From Demequina soli (GTDB lineage: Bacteria > Actinomycetota > Actinomycetes > Actinomycetales > Demequinaceae), in assembly GCF_000971195.1 (NCBI RefSeq), contig NZ_BBLZ01000002.1, forward strand, positions 310,001-374,000: a DNA stretch of 64,000 bases. The letters are read 5' to 3'. Positions 47,019 through 55,459 of the stretch are shown here, one piece after another. The notes below the pieces were generated by a model. That model saw only the letters and a program-made list of their open reading frames with translations. It was not told the DNA's origin and searched no databases. Every line of letters begins with the position of its first letter. Position 1 is the stretch's first letter. The position numbers and the translations under genes are program-made.

Positions 47019-47024
47019 CCTGAC

Positions 47025-47105
47025 TGCCGCGACTGGCGCAGTGGGCTGACCCACGGGGAGCGGCAAGGAGACATCAGACTGATGGTCGCACGCCTGGGCC
47101 ACTGG
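47025..47105 (+). ncRNA. ZTP (pfl-type) riboswitch aptamer upstream of glyA
   Basis: The order of conserved elements matches the pfl/ZTP aptamer: stem P1 TGCCGC (47025-47030) with GCGGCA (47060-47065), the CGACTGGCG internal strand, hairpin GTGGG/CCCAC (47041-47045 with 47050-47054), the signature GGGGAGCGGC, and after a linker the 3' strand CGCCTGGGCC (47091-47100). ZTP and ZMP accumulate when 10-formyl-THF is short; these RNAs commonly turn on glyA, folD and purine genes. A GCCGGC/GCCGGC hairpin (47123-47140) before the ATG may be the expression platform. Confidence 0.85.
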
Positions 47106-47159
47106 TCACCGGAATCACGTATGCCGGCGACCCTGCCGGCGGATAGACAAAGGACAGTC

Positions 47160-48452
47160 ATGACGACCGACTCCAGCGCCACCGCAGCGGTGATGAACGC
47201 CACGCTCCAGGACTTCGACCCGGAGATCGCCCAGGTCCTCGACCGCGAGCTGGGCCGCCAGCGCACCTACCTCGAGATGATCGCGTCCGAGAACTTCGTG
47301 CCGCGCTCCGTGCTCCAGGCCCAGGGCTCCGTGCTCACCAACAAGTACGCCGAGGGCTACCCGGGCCGCCGCTACTACGGCGGCTGCGAGGAGGTCGACG
47401 TCGCGGAGACCATCGCGATCGAGCGCGCGAAGGCGCTGTTCGGCGCCGAGTACGCGAACGTGCAGCCCCACTCGGGCGCGACCGCGAACGCGGCCGTGCT
47501 GCACGCCCTCATCGAGCCGGGCGACACTATCATGGGCCTGTCGCTCGCGCACGGCGGCCACCTCACGCACGGCATGAAGCTCAACTTCTCGGGCCGCCTG
47601 TACAACGTCGCCGCGTACGGCCTCGACGAGCAGACCCACCGCGTCGAGATGGAGCAGGTCCGCGAGCAGGCCCTCGCCGAGCGCCCCGACGTCATCATCG
47701 CCGGCTGGTCGGCCTACCCCCGCCACCTCGACTTCGCGGCGTTCCGCGCGATCGCGGACGAGGTCGGCGCCAAGCTGTGGACCGACATGGCGCACTTCGC
47801 GGGCCTCGTGGCCGCGGACCTGCACCCGTCGCCCGTGCCGCACTCCGACGTCGTCTCGTCGACCATCCACAAGACGCTCGGCGGGCCCCGCTCGGGCCTC
47901 ATCGTCTCGCGCGACACGGTGCTCGCGAAGAAGCTCAACTCGGCCGTGTTCCCGGGCCAGCAGGGCGGCCCGCTCATGCACGTGATCGCCGCCAAGGCGA
48001 CGGCCCTCAAGGCCGCCGCGGGCGATGAGTTCAAGGAGCGCATGGCACGCGTCCTCGAGGGCGCGAAGATCCTCGCCGAGCGCCTCACCGCGCCCGACGC
48101 GATCGAGGCCGGCGTGAACGTCGTGACCGGCGGCACCGACGTGCACCTGGTCCTCGTGGACCTGCGCCACTCGCCGCTCGACGGCCAGCAGGCGGAGGAC
48201 CTCCTCCACGAGGTCGGCATCACCGTCAACCGCAACGCCGTGCCGTTCGACCCCCGCCCGCCGATGGTCACGTCCGGCGTGCGCATCGGCACCGCGGCGC
48301 TCGCGTCGCGCGGGTTCGGCGCCGAGGAGTTCACCGAGGTCGCCGACGTCATCGCCACCGCGCTCAAGGGCGGCGCCGACATCGACGCGCTGCGGGCCCG
48401 CATCGCCACGCTCGCCGACGAGTTCCCGCTGTACGACGGCCTCGCGCAGTAA
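47160..48452 (+). CDS. glyA: Serine hydroxymethyltransferase
   Basis: A 430-residue PLP enzyme converting serine and THF to glycine and 5,10-methylene-THF. Motifs are [30 protein letters not shown] and the PLP-binding Lys238 in [19 protein letters not shown] upstream of ATG 47160 is the ribosome binding site. The leader carries a ZTP riboswitch. Its stop overlaps the folD start (TAATG), linking production of methylene-THF to its oxidation. Confidence 0.97.
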   Translation: MTTDSSATAAVMNATLQDFDPEIAQVLDRELGRQRTYLEMIASENFVPRSVLQAQGSVLTNKYAEGYPGRRYYGGCEEVDVAETIAIERAKALFGAEYANVQPHSGATANAAVLHALIEPGDTIMGLSLAHGGHLTHGMKLNFSGRLYNVAAYGLDEQTHRVEMEQVREQALAERPDVIIAGWSAYPRHLDFAAFRAIADEVGAKLWTDMAHFAGLVAADLHPSPVPHSDVVSSTIHKTLGGPRSGLIVSRDTVLAKKLNSAVFPGQQGGPLMHVIAAKATALKAAAGDEFKERMARVLEGAKILAERLTAPDAIEAGVNVVTGGTDVHLVLVDLRHSPLDGQQAEDLLHEVGITVNRNAVPFDPRPPMVTSGVRIGTAALASRGFGAEEFTEVADVIATALKGGADIDALRARIATLADEFPLYDGLAQ

Positions 48453-49324
48453 TGGCGCAGGTACTCGACGGCAAGGCCACCGCGGCTGCCATCAAGGGCG
48501 AGCTGACGTCCCGGGTCGCCGCGCTCCGTGAGCGCGGCGTCACCCCGGGGCTCGGCACGCTGCTCGTCGGCTCGGACCCGGGCTCCACCTGGTACGTCAA
48601 CGGCAAGCACGCCGACTGCGCGGAGGTGGGCATCGCCTCCATCCGCGAGGACCTGCCGGAGACCGCGACGCAGGAGGAGATCGAGGCCGCCGTGGCGCGC
48701 CTCAACGCGAACCCCGACTGCACGGGCTTCATCGTCCAGCTGCCGCTGCCCGCCGGGATCGACACCAACCGCGTGCTCGAGCTCATCGATCCCTCCAAGG
48801 ATGCCGACGGCCTCCACCCGACCAACCTCGGGCGGCTGGTGCTGCGGATCTCCGAGGACATCGAGTCGAGCCTGCCGTGCACGCCCAAGGGCATCATCGA
48901 GCTGCTCGCGCGGCACGGCGTCTCGCTGCGCGGCAAGGAGGTCGTGGTCGTGGGCCGCGGCACCACCGTCGGCCGCTCGATCGGCCTGCTGCTCACCCGC
49001 AAGGACGTCAACGCGACCGTCACGCTGTGCCACACCGGCACGGCGGACCTCGCGTCGCACACCCGCACGGCGGACGTGGTGATCGCCGCGGCGGGCGTGC
49101 CCGGCATCGTCTCGGGCGACATGGTCAAGGACGGCGTGGTGCTCGTGGACGTGGGCGTCTCGCGCGTCACCGACCCGGAGACCGGCAAGTCGAAGGTCGC
49201 CGGCGACATCGCGGCCGAGGCGCGGGACAAGGCGTCCTGGTACTCGCCGAACCCCGGCGGCGTGGGCCCGATGACCCGCGCCATGCTGCTGTCCAACGTC
49301 GTGGAGACCGCGGAGCGATCCTGA
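48452..49324 (+). CDS. folD: Methylene-THF dehydrogenase / methenyl-THF cyclohydrolase
   Basis: A 290-residue bifunctional enzyme taking 5,10-methylene-THF to 10-formyl-THF. Motifs are [17 protein letters not shown] (the Tyr and Lys of the active site), [35 protein letters not shown] and [13 protein letters not shown]. The Rossmann motif normally reads GRS.xVG; here it is GRGTTVG, a small departure. PGGVGPMT closes the family pattern. It is translationally coupled to glyA and so also under the ZTP riboswitch. A family A palindrome follows. Confidence 0.95.
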   Translation: MAQVLDGKATAAAIKGELTSRVAALRERGVTPGLGTLLVGSDPGSTWYVNGKHADCAEVGIASIREDLPETATQEEIEAAVARLNANPDCTGFIVQLPLPAGIDTNRVLELIDPSKDADGLHPTNLGRLVLRISEDIESSLPCTPKGIIELLARHGVSLRGKEVVVVGRGTTVGRSIGLLLTRKDVNATVTLCHTGTADLASHTRTADVVIAAAGVPGIVSGDMVKDGVVLVDVGVSRVTDPETGKSKVAGDIAAEARDKASWYSPNPGGVGPMTRAMLLSNVVETAERS

Positions 49325-49326
49325 AC

Positions 49327-49437
49327 GATTCGCAATGACACTTGTGGCTGGTGTGACGGGTGTGAGAAGGCGCGGCGACCTCCGGTCGTCCGCGCCTTTC
49401 TCACCCGTCACACCGCTCACAAGTGTCATTGGCAGTC
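49327..49437. repeat. Palindromic intergenic repeat, family A copy 2
   Basis: GATTCGCAATGACACTTGTG on the left pairs with CACAAGTGTCATTGGCAGTC on the right. Inside, GTGTGACGGGTGTGAGAAGG pairs with its near complement (CCTTTCTCACCCGTCACACC). It begins 3 bp after the folD stop, is the longest copy, and ends just before the xthA -10, so it can terminate folD. Confidence 0.8.
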
Positions 49438-49440
49438 GGG

Positions 49441-49446
49441 TACCGT
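49441..49446 (+). promoter_or_regulatory. xthA -10 element TACCGT, leaderless start
   Basis: TACCGT ends 7 nt before the xthA ATG and has no ribosome binding site after it. The -35 zone falls inside the family A repeat. Confidence 0.4.
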
Positions 49447-49453
49447 CGTCGCC

Positions 49454-50254
49454 ATGAGAATCGCTTCCGTCAACGTCAACGGCGTGCGCGCCGCCGCCAA
49501 GAAGGGCATGGGCGACTGGATCGCCGCGTGCGAGCCGGACGTCATCTGCCTCCAGGAGGTCCGCGCCCCGCTCGAGACCACCGCGGCGCTCGTCGGCGAG
49601 GGCTGGCACGTGGTCGAGCAGGCGTGCGAGATCAAGGGCCGCGCCGGCGTCGCGATCGCCTCGCGCACCCCGCTCCTCGACGTGGTCGCGGGCGTCGACG
49701 CGCTCGGCGGGGACATGGGCGAGCCCGTCCACACCGGCCGCTGGATCGAGGCGGCCGTCGACAGCCCGTCGGGCCCGGTTCGCGTCGTCTCGGTCTACAT
49801 GCACTCCGGCACCGCGGGCACCCCGAAGATGGACCAGAAGTACGCGATGCTCGAGGCCATGACCGCCCGCCTCGCGGTCCTCCGCGACGAGCACGATCGC
49901 GTGGTCGTCATGGGCGACATCAACATCGCCCACACCGAGAACGACATCAAGAACTGGAAGGGCAACCTCAAGTCGGCGGGCTTCCTGCCGGAGGAGCGCG
50001 CCTACCTCGACCGCTGGGTCGACGCCGGCTGGGTCGACGTCCACCGCGCGCTCGAGGGCGTCAAGCCCGGGCCCTACACGTGGTGGTCGCAGCGCGGCCA
50101 GGCCTTCGACAACGACTCGGGCTGGCGCATCGACTACCAGTTCGCGAGCCCGCTGCTCGCGGCCAAGGCCGCCGCCGTGCGCGTCGACCGCCAGGTCTCG
50201 TGGGACTCCCGCTGGACGGATCACGCGCCGCTCGTGGTCGACTACGCGCTGTAG
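49454..50254 (+). CDS. xthA: Exodeoxyribonuclease III
   Basis: A 266-residue AP endonuclease / 3'-5' exonuclease of base excision repair. Metal and catalytic motifs are ASVNVNGVRAA, CLQEVRAP (metal Glu), VYMHSG, MGDINIAH (Asp and Asn), WWSQRG, WRIDYQF and WTDHAPL (final Asp-His pair). Length and order are standard. ATG at 49454 lies 7 nt downstream of TACCGT. It converges with galK, with a hairpin of two motif copies between. Confidence 0.95.
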   Translation: MRIASVNVNGVRAAAKKGMGDWIAACEPDVICLQEVRAPLETTAALVGEGWHVVEQACEIKGRAGVAIASRTPLLDVVAGVDALGGDMGEPVHTGRWIEAAVDSPSGPVRVVSVYMHSGTAGTPKMDQKYAMLEAMTARLAVLRDEHDRVVVMGDINIAHTENDIKNWKGNLKSAGFLPEERAYLDRWVDAGWVDVHRALEGVKPGPYTWWSQRGQAFDNDSGWRIDYQFASPLLAAKAAAVRVDRQVSWDSRWTDHAPLVVDYAL

Positions 50255-50260
50255 GTGACC

Positions 50261-50293
50261 GACGCATCGTCCCTGGTGAGGGGACGATGCGTC
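50261..50293. terminator. Bidirectional hairpin of two motif copies between xthA and galK
   Basis: GACGCATCGTCCC (50261-50273) pairs perfectly with GGGACGATGCGTC (50281-50293) around a 7-nt loop. It fills the entire gap between the convergent stops, and the right arm enters the galK stop codon. Confidence 0.85.
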
Positions 50294-51518
50294 ACACCAG
50301 CAGGTAGCGCGGCCGCGGGATCGCGTAGGTGTCGAACACGGCGTCGACGCGCGCGGTCACGGCGTCGATCTGGGCGGCCCGCACGAGCGCCACGGCGCAG
50401 CCGCCGAACCCCGCGCCCGCGAGGCGCGCGCCGAGCGCGCCCGCCTCGACCGACGCCTCGACCGCGAGGTCCAGCTCGGGCGTGCTCGCCCCGAAGTCCG
50501 AGCGCAGCGACCGGTGCGAGGTCAGCATGAGCGCGCCGATCTCGGTGAAGCGGTCGTGCGCGGGGCCCAGGCCGCCGAGCTCGGCGACGGTCTCGCGCAC
50601 GCGCTGGTCCTCGGTCACGATGTGGCGCGCGCGACGATGCACCGTGGGGTCCGCGATCGCGCGCACCCGGGCGAGGGCGTCGGGGGAGTCGGCGAGCGCG
50701 CGCAGCGAGCGCACCCCGAGCGTGGCCGCGGCGAGCGCCGCGTCGCGGCTGCGCCGCCCGTACGACTCGCGCCATCCCTCGGTGCGGGCCCCCGTGTCGA
50801 TGAGCAGCAGCCGCAGGCCGTAGTCCGGGAAGTACAGCGGGTAGCGGGTGAGGACCGGCGGCTTCTCGGCGAAGTCGAGCAGCACCGCCTCGTCGTCGGC
50901 GCACCGCATGACCGTGTGGGTGTCGAGCCGCCCGCACGGGAAGCCCACGTAGACGTTCTCGGCGGCCCAGCACGCCTCGGCGAGCTCGACGGCGCCGGCC
51001 TCGGTGTCGAGCGCGAGGCCCCACGCGGCGTCGGCGGCCCGCGCGACGGCGCACGTGAGCGCCGCGGAGGAGCCCAGCCCCGACGTGGGCGGCAGGCACG
51101 AGTCGATCGCGAGGTCGAGACCCGTGACGGGGTAGCCGCGCTCCTCGAGGGCCCACACCACGCCGGCGACGCGCGACGGCCACCCCTCGTCGGACGGCTC
51201 GAGCGCGTCGAGCGCGCCCTCCCAGCGCGGCCCGGGCCCGCGGACCTGGTCGCCCTGGGCGGTGACGGCGCGCAGCGCCTGGTCCTCGCGGCGGCGCACC
51301 GCCACGAACGTCCGGTGCGCGGTGATGGTCGCGAGGGTGAGGCCCTCGGAGTAGTCGGTGTGATCGCCGACGATGGTGAGTCGACCCGGCGCCGAGACGA
51401 TCGCGTCGGGCTCGCCCTCGAACGCGTCCGAGAACAGCGCGCGGGCGCGGTCCTGCCCCTCGTCGATGCTCCAGGGAGCGATCCACAGAGGCGACTCGTC
51501 GGGGGGCGACTGCGTCAC
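50292..51518 (-). CDS. galK: Galactokinase (GHMP kinase)
   Basis: A 408-residue cytoplasmic kinase phosphorylating galactose at C1. It shows the GHMP pattern: APGRLTIVGDHTDYSEG (galactose binding; usually GRVNLIGEHTDY), phosphate loop PPTSGLGSSAAL, and GARLAGAGFGGCAVAL near the C-terminus. GTG at 51518 is chosen because the family sequence starts shortly after and upstream codons run out of similarity. No galT or galE is adjacent. The stop codon lies in the motif hairpin at 50261-50293. Sugar specificity within GHMP kinases is inferred from the HTDY motif. Confidence 0.9.
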   Translation of the reverse strand: MTQSPPDESPLWIAPWSIDEGQDRARALFSDAFEGEPDAIVSAPGRLTIVGDHTDYSEGLTLATITAHRTFVAVRRREDQALRAVTAQGDQVRGPGPRWEGALDALEPSDEGWPSRVAGVVWALEERGYPVTGLDLAIDSCLPPTSGLGSSAALTCAVARAADAAWGLALDTEAGAVELAEACWAAENVYVGFPCGRLDTHTVMRCADDEAVLLDFAEKPPVLTRYPLYFPDYGLRLLLIDTGARTEGWRESYGRRSRDAALAAATLGVRSLRALADSPDALARVRAIADPTVHRRARHIVTEDQRVRETVAELGGLGPAHDRFTEIGALMLTSHRSLRSDFGASTPELDLAVEASVEAGALGARLAGAGFGGCAVALVRAAQIDAVTARVDAVFDTYAIPRPRYLLV

Positions 51519-51591
51519 GCCGCCATTGTGACAGCGCGCCGGTCCGGCACGCAGGCGCGCGTGGAAGAATGCGAGGGTCGAGGAGGTCGCC

Positions 51592-52134
51592 ATGACCAGC
51601 GAGCCCGCACCGCAGCCCGAGCCCGAACCGGAGGGGGCCGCCGCGCCCGACCACGCTCCCGCGCCCGACCCCGCCGCCGCATCGTCCCCGCCGCCGTCCG
51701 TGCTCGAGCGCGTGCGGCGCAACCGCGTCGGGGCGCTCGCCGCCGGCCTGCTCGTCGCGCTCGCGGCCGGGCTGCTCCTCGCGATCCTGGTGCCGACGGA
51801 CCCGAACCTGCTCGCGCTCACCCTGCTGGGGGCGCTGCTGACCGCGGCCGTGGGGTTCACGGTGCGCGAGCTGTCGCCGCGACGCGGGCTGCTGGACCAG
51901 GGTGCGGCGTTCGTCGCGACCGTCATGGGCGTGCACGTGATGGCGGTCACCGGGACCCTCGACGGCATCGGGGGAGGGCTCGCCAAGCAGGTGCTGTCGA
52001 TGATCGGCGCGACCGGTCCGGGCTACGACGACGCGCTGCTCGCCTCGCTGGCCTCGCCCGCGTTCTCGACGGGCGGGATCCTGTGCGGGCTCGCCGCCGC
52101 GATCATCGTCGGCTGGGGTCCGCGGCGGCCCTGA
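51592..52134 (+). CDS. Hypothetical membrane protein
   Basis: A 180-residue protein: a Pro/Ala/Glu-rich cytoplasmic N-terminus of about 45 residues, then four hydrophobic helices. There are no recognisable motifs. GAGGAGG before ATG 51592 is a good ribosome binding site. It is divergent from galK (73-bp spacer). A 10-mer copy encodes Ala-Ser-Ser in the low-complexity region. I cannot suggest a function. Confidence 0.65.
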   Translation: MTSEPAPQPEPEPEGAAAPDHAPAPDPAAASSPPPSVLERVRRNRVGALAAGLLVALAAGLLLAILVPTDPNLLALTLLGALLTAAVGFTVRELSPRRGLLDQGAAFVATVMGVHVMAVTGTLDGIGGGLAKQVLSMIGATGPGYDDALLASLASPAFSTGGILCGLAAAIIVGWGPRRP

Positions 52135-52149
52135 CCCGGCTCGCCCTGT

Positions 52150-52369
52150 GGTTCGGGACGCTCAGTCCTCGAGAATCCGCGCGGAGCCGCATCTCGGGAC
52201 GCTCAGTCCCCCCGGGGAGCTCATGGTGCCCCGCGGGACGCAAGGACGGGATGTCCCGCGGGACGCAAGGACTGAGCGTCCCGAACGGGGCCTTCGCGCC
52301 GAGAGCCGAGGACTGAGCGTCCCGAACGGGGCCTTCGCGCCGAGAACCGAGGACTGAGCGTCCCGAACC
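52150..52369. repeat. 220-bp element with perfect 22-bp inverted ends, family C
   Basis: Bases 52150-52171 are the exact reverse complement of 52348-52369. The arm contains GGGACGCTCAGTCCTC. The same core recurs at 52194-52211 (same orientation) and at 52269 and 52310 (inverted), the last within a 41-bp tandem repeat (52269-52309, 52310-52350, plus a partial third). It occupies nearly the whole 246-bp gap between convergent genes and has no ORF. It could be a terminator array or a small miniature-transposon-like unit. Confidence 0.8.
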
Positions 52370-52380
52370 GCGGTGGCGCG

Positions 52381-53505
52381 CTACCGCTTGACGGGCGTGA
52401 CGCCGAGCGAGCGGCCCGCGAGGCCGCGCTGACGGGTCGTGAGCCTGCGCGCGACCTCACGGATCGCCTCGGCCGCGGGCGACTCCGGGTCCGAGATCAC
52501 CACCGGCGTGCCGGCGTCCCCGGCCTCGCGCGCCGTGATGTCGAGCGGGATCTGGCCCAGCAGCGGCACGTCGGTGCCGAGCACGCGCGTGAGGCGGTCG
52601 GCGACGGTCTGGCCGCCCCCGGACCCGAACACCTCGAGGCGCGACCCGTCGGCCTGCTCGAGCCACGCCATGTTCTCCACGACGCCGACCACCGACTGCG
52701 AGGTCTGGGTCGCGATCGCGCCCGCACGCTCGGCGACGCCGGCCGCCGCGGACTGCGGGGTGGTGACCACGAGGATCTCGGCGTGGGGGAGCAGCTGCGC
52801 CACGGAGATCGCGATGTCGCCGGTACCAGGGGGAAGGTCGAGGAGGAGGACGTCGAGGTCGCCCCAGAACACGTCGGCGAGGAACTGCTCGATCGCGCGG
52901 TGGAGCATCGGCCCGCGCCACACCACGGGCTGGCCCTCGGGCACGAACATGCCGATCGAGACGGCCTTGACGTCGTGCGCGATGGGCGGCAGCAGCATGT
53001 CGTCGATGCGGGTCGGCTGGCCCTGGACGCCGAGCATGCCCGGGATCGAGAAGCCGAAGATGTCCGCGTCGAGCACGCCCACCTTCAGCCCGTCCTGCGC
53101 CATCGCGGCCGCGAGGTTCGCGGTCACCGTCGACTTGCCCACGCCGCCCTTGCCCGACGCGATCGCGTAGATGCGGGTCATGTTGCCCGGCTGGGTGAAC
53201 TGGATGACGGGCTCGGGCTTGCCGCCGCGGAGCTTGGAGCGCAGCTCGAGGCGCTGCTCCTCAGACATGACGCCCAGCTCGATGCGCACGTCGGCGACGC
53301 CCGCGACCGAGCGGGCCGCGGCGTCGACGTCGGTGGTGATGCGCTCGCGCATCGGACAACCCTGCGTGGTGAGGTCGATCCCGACCACGGCGAGGTCGCC
53401 CTCGACGTCGACCGAGCGGACCATGCCGATCTCGGTGATGGGGCGGCGGATCTCGGGGTCGATGACCTTGGCAAGGGCGTCGCGGATGAGCTCGACGGTA
53501 GGCAT
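52381..53505 (-). CDS. mrp: Mrp/NBP35-type P-loop ATPase (Fe-S carrier family)
   Basis: A 374-residue protein: an N-terminal MIP18/DUF59 domain (about 1-90, DPEIRRPITEIGMV and TTQGCPMRE) and a deviant Walker ATPase domain with SGKGGVGKST and LLDLPPGTGD. The family inserts Fe-S clusters. The CxxC pair normally following VENM is missing: VVENMAWLEQADGSRLEVFG has no Cys, and the cluster-bridging residues are not seen elsewhere. Other actinobacterial Mrp proteins also vary here (from memory). It is followed by the DUF1003 and MgtE_N/CBS genes on the same strand, an order also found in mycobacteria. Confidence 0.9.
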   Translation of the reverse strand: MPTVELIRDALAKVIDPEIRRPITEIGMVRSVDVEGDLAVVGIDLTTQGCPMRERITTDVDAAARSVAGVADVRIELGVMSEEQRLELRSKLRGGKPEPVIQFTQPGNMTRIYAIASGKGGVGKSTVTANLAAAMAQDGLKVGVLDADIFGFSIPGMLGVQGQPTRIDDMLLPPIAHDVKAVSIGMFVPEGQPVVWRGPMLHRAIEQFLADVFWGDLDVLLLDLPPGTGDIAISVAQLLPHAEILVVTTPQSAAAGVAERAGAIATQTSQSVVGVVENMAWLEQADGSRLEVFGSGGGQTVADRLTRVLGTDVPLLGQIPLDITAREAGDAGTPVVISDPESPAAEAIREVARRLTTRQRGLAGRSLGVTPVKR

Positions 53506-53566
53506 GGGGTCAATCGTAGGCGGTGCGGCACGCCCCCCCGACGCGGCCCGGGGACGATGCGCGGGC

Positions 53567-54103
53567 TCAGCGCGAGCGGCGCGTGGGCTTGCGCGGTTCC
53601 TCGGTGTCGTCGTCCGACTCGTCCTCGTCGTCGTCCCGCAGCTCCTCGCGCAGCTCCTCGAGCAGCGCGCGCAGCTCGGAGCGGACGAAGTCGCGGGTCG
53701 CGGTCTCGCCGAGCGCCTGGCGCAGCGAGGCCACCTCGCGCGCGAGGTACTCGGTGTCGGCGAGCGAGCGGGCGGCCTGCTGGCGGTCCTGCTCGGCCGC
53801 GACGCGGTCGCGGTTGTCCTGGCGGTTCTGCGCGAGCAGGATCAGCGGCGCGGCGTAGGACGCCTGGAGCGACAGCATGAGCGTGAGCCCGATGAACGGC
53901 CACGGGTCGAACTGCTGCTTGTCCGGGCCCCAGACGTTCCACGCGCCCCACACGGCGACGAAGACGGTGAGCCAGAGGATGAAGCTCGGCGTGCCGAGGA
54001 AGCGGGCGATCGCCTCGGCCCACTGGCCGCTGCGCTCGGTGTCCTGGCGGCGGCGGAAGAGGCCGCGGTCCACGCCCTTGGGGCGGTCGAGACGGTCAGC
54101 CAT
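53567..54103 (-). CDS. DUF1003 membrane protein
   Basis: A 178-residue protein with two hydrophobic helices (about 41-60 and 68-90) and the DUF1003 signature PFIGLTLMLSLQASYAAP followed by LLAQNRQDNRDR. A long acidic/basic C-terminal helix (ELRALLEELREELRDDDEDE) is probably coiled and cytoplasmic. Function is unknown. Its ATG overlaps the end of the MgtE_N/CBS gene by 8 bp, so the two are cotranslated, suggesting a joint role in magnesium or membrane homeostasis. Confidence 0.85.
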   Translation of the reverse strand: MADRLDRPKGVDRGLFRRRQDTERSGQWAEAIARFLGTPSFILWLTVFVAVWGAWNVWGPDKQQFDPWPFIGLTLMLSLQASYAAPLILLAQNRQDNRDRVAAEQDRQQAARSLADTEYLAREVASLRQALGETATRDFVRSELRALLEELREELRDDDEDESDDDTEEPRKPTRRSR

Positions 54104-55403
54104 GGACGCCTCCCTTCGCGGTGTCGGGCTCGGACTCGGTCTCGTCCTCCTCCATGTGCTCGCGCCAGTCGCTCGGCAGCAGGTGGTCCAGGACGTCGTC
54201 GATCGAGATCGCGCCCACGAGGCGGTGCTCGTCGTTGACGACGGGCAGCGCGAGGATGTCGTACGCCGCCATGCGTCGCGCGACGACGGACAGGTGGTCG
54301 CCCGGGTGCAGGGGGGCGATCGCCGGGTCCACGAAGGACCCGATGGACTCGTGCGGGGGCTCGCGCAGCAGCCGCTGGATGTGGACCAGCCCGATGTACC
54401 GGCCGGTCGGCGTCTCGAGCGGCGGGCGCACCACGAACACCATCGAGGCGAGCGCGGGCGCGAGCTCGTTCTTGCGCACGAGCGCGAGGCACGTGGCGAC
54501 GGTGGTCTCGGGGCCCACGATGACGGGCTCCGTGGTCATGAGGCCGCCCGCGGAGTTGTCGTCGTAGCCGAGCAGCTGCTCGACGTTGCGCGCGTCCTCG
54601 GGCTCCATGAGCTCGAGCAGGGCCTGCGCCTGGGGCGCGGGCAGGTCGCCCAGGAGGTCCGCCGCATCGTCCGGATCCATCGCCTCGAGCACGTCCGCCG
54701 CGCGCTCCGACTGGAGCGTCGACAGGAGGACGATCTGGTCCTCCTCGGGCATCTCCTCGAGCACGTCGGCGAGGCGCTCGTCGTCCAACGCGGCGGCGAT
54801 CTCCGCGGAGCGCGACGGGCTCATCTCCATGAGCGCGGCCGCGAGGTCGGCGGGCTTGTGGTCCTCGAACGCCTCGATGACCAGCGACGCGCCCTGGTTC
54901 TTGTCGCGCACGGACAGGCCGGTGACCTGGTCGACGTCGACCACCACGGCCTCGCCGCGGCGCGAGAAGCCGAGCACGCCCTTGCGGCGCTCGCCCTTGC
55001 GCACGTACAGCTTGGTGAACCGCCAGGTCCGGGTGCGGTCCTGCTCGATCGCGATGTCCTCGATGTACGCCGTGGACTTGTCCTCCTTGAGGCGCACCGA
55101 GCGCTCGAACAGCTCCGCGATCGCGAGCGACTCGCCCGTGCGCGCCTTGAAGCGGCGCAGGTTCACGACGCCCGTGCAGATCACCTGTCCGGGGCTGATG
55201 GAGGTCACGCGGGTGAGGGGCATGAAGACGCGCCTGCGGCCCGGGACCTCGACCACCAGCCCCACCGCGGTGGGAGGCGTCCCACCGGTGCGGCGGATCA
55301 CGACGACGACGTCGCGGACGCGCCCCACCGTGTCGCCGATGGGGTCGAAGACGGGGGTGCCCGCGAGGCGCGCGATGTAGACGCGGTCGACTCCGGTGCT
55401 CAT
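54096..55403 (-). CDS. Soluble MgtE N-domain / CBS-pair protein
   Basis: A 435-residue protein without membrane helices. PRC-barrel-like segments fill residues about 1-175 (GTPVFDPIGDTVGRV, RRKGVLGFSRRGEA). An MgtE intracellular N domain follows (about 185-275, Glu/Asp-rich repeats such as DPDDAADLLGDLP), then two CBS domains (about 280-410, TTEPVIVGPETTVATCL and ALPVVNDEHRLVGAISIDD). It resembles the cytosolic gate of the magnesium channel MgtE but lacks the transmembrane pore, so it is probably a magnesium or nucleotide sensor acting on a partner; DUF1003 next door is a candidate. One 10-mer copy encodes Asp-Asp-Ala. Confidence 0.87.
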   Translation of the reverse strand: MSTGVDRVYIARLAGTPVFDPIGDTVGRVRDVVVVIRRTGGTPPTAVGLVVEVPGRRRVFMPLTRVTSISPGQVICTGVVNLRRFKARTGESLAIAELFERSVRLKEDKSTAYIEDIAIEQDRTRTWRFTKLYVRKGERRKGVLGFSRRGEAVVVDVDQVTGLSVRDKNQGASLVIEAFEDHKPADLAAALMEMSPSRSAEIAAALDDERLADVLEEMPEEDQIVLLSTLQSERAADVLEAMDPDDAADLLGDLPAPQAQALLELMEPEDARNVEQLLGYDDNSAGGLMTTEPVIVGPETTVATCLALVRKNELAPALASMVFVVRPPLETPTGRYIGLVHIQRLLREPPHESIGSFVDPAIAPLHPGDHLSVVARRMAAYDILALPVVNDEHRLVGAISIDDVLDHLLPSDWREHMEEDETESEPDTAKGGVHG

Positions 55404-55459
55404 GGGGCAAGAGTAGTCCCGGGCGGGCGTCCCTCCTGGGAGGTGGGACGATGCGCGGC

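Noticed and set aside
47082-47159. Upstream in-frame start for glyA
   Set aside because: It lies within the ZTP riboswitch; the family sequence and a ribosome binding site support ATG 47160.
52269-52369. Possible CRISPR-like array (41-bp units)
   Set aside because: Units are contiguous direct repeats without unique spacers, only two full copies, and no cas genes are present.
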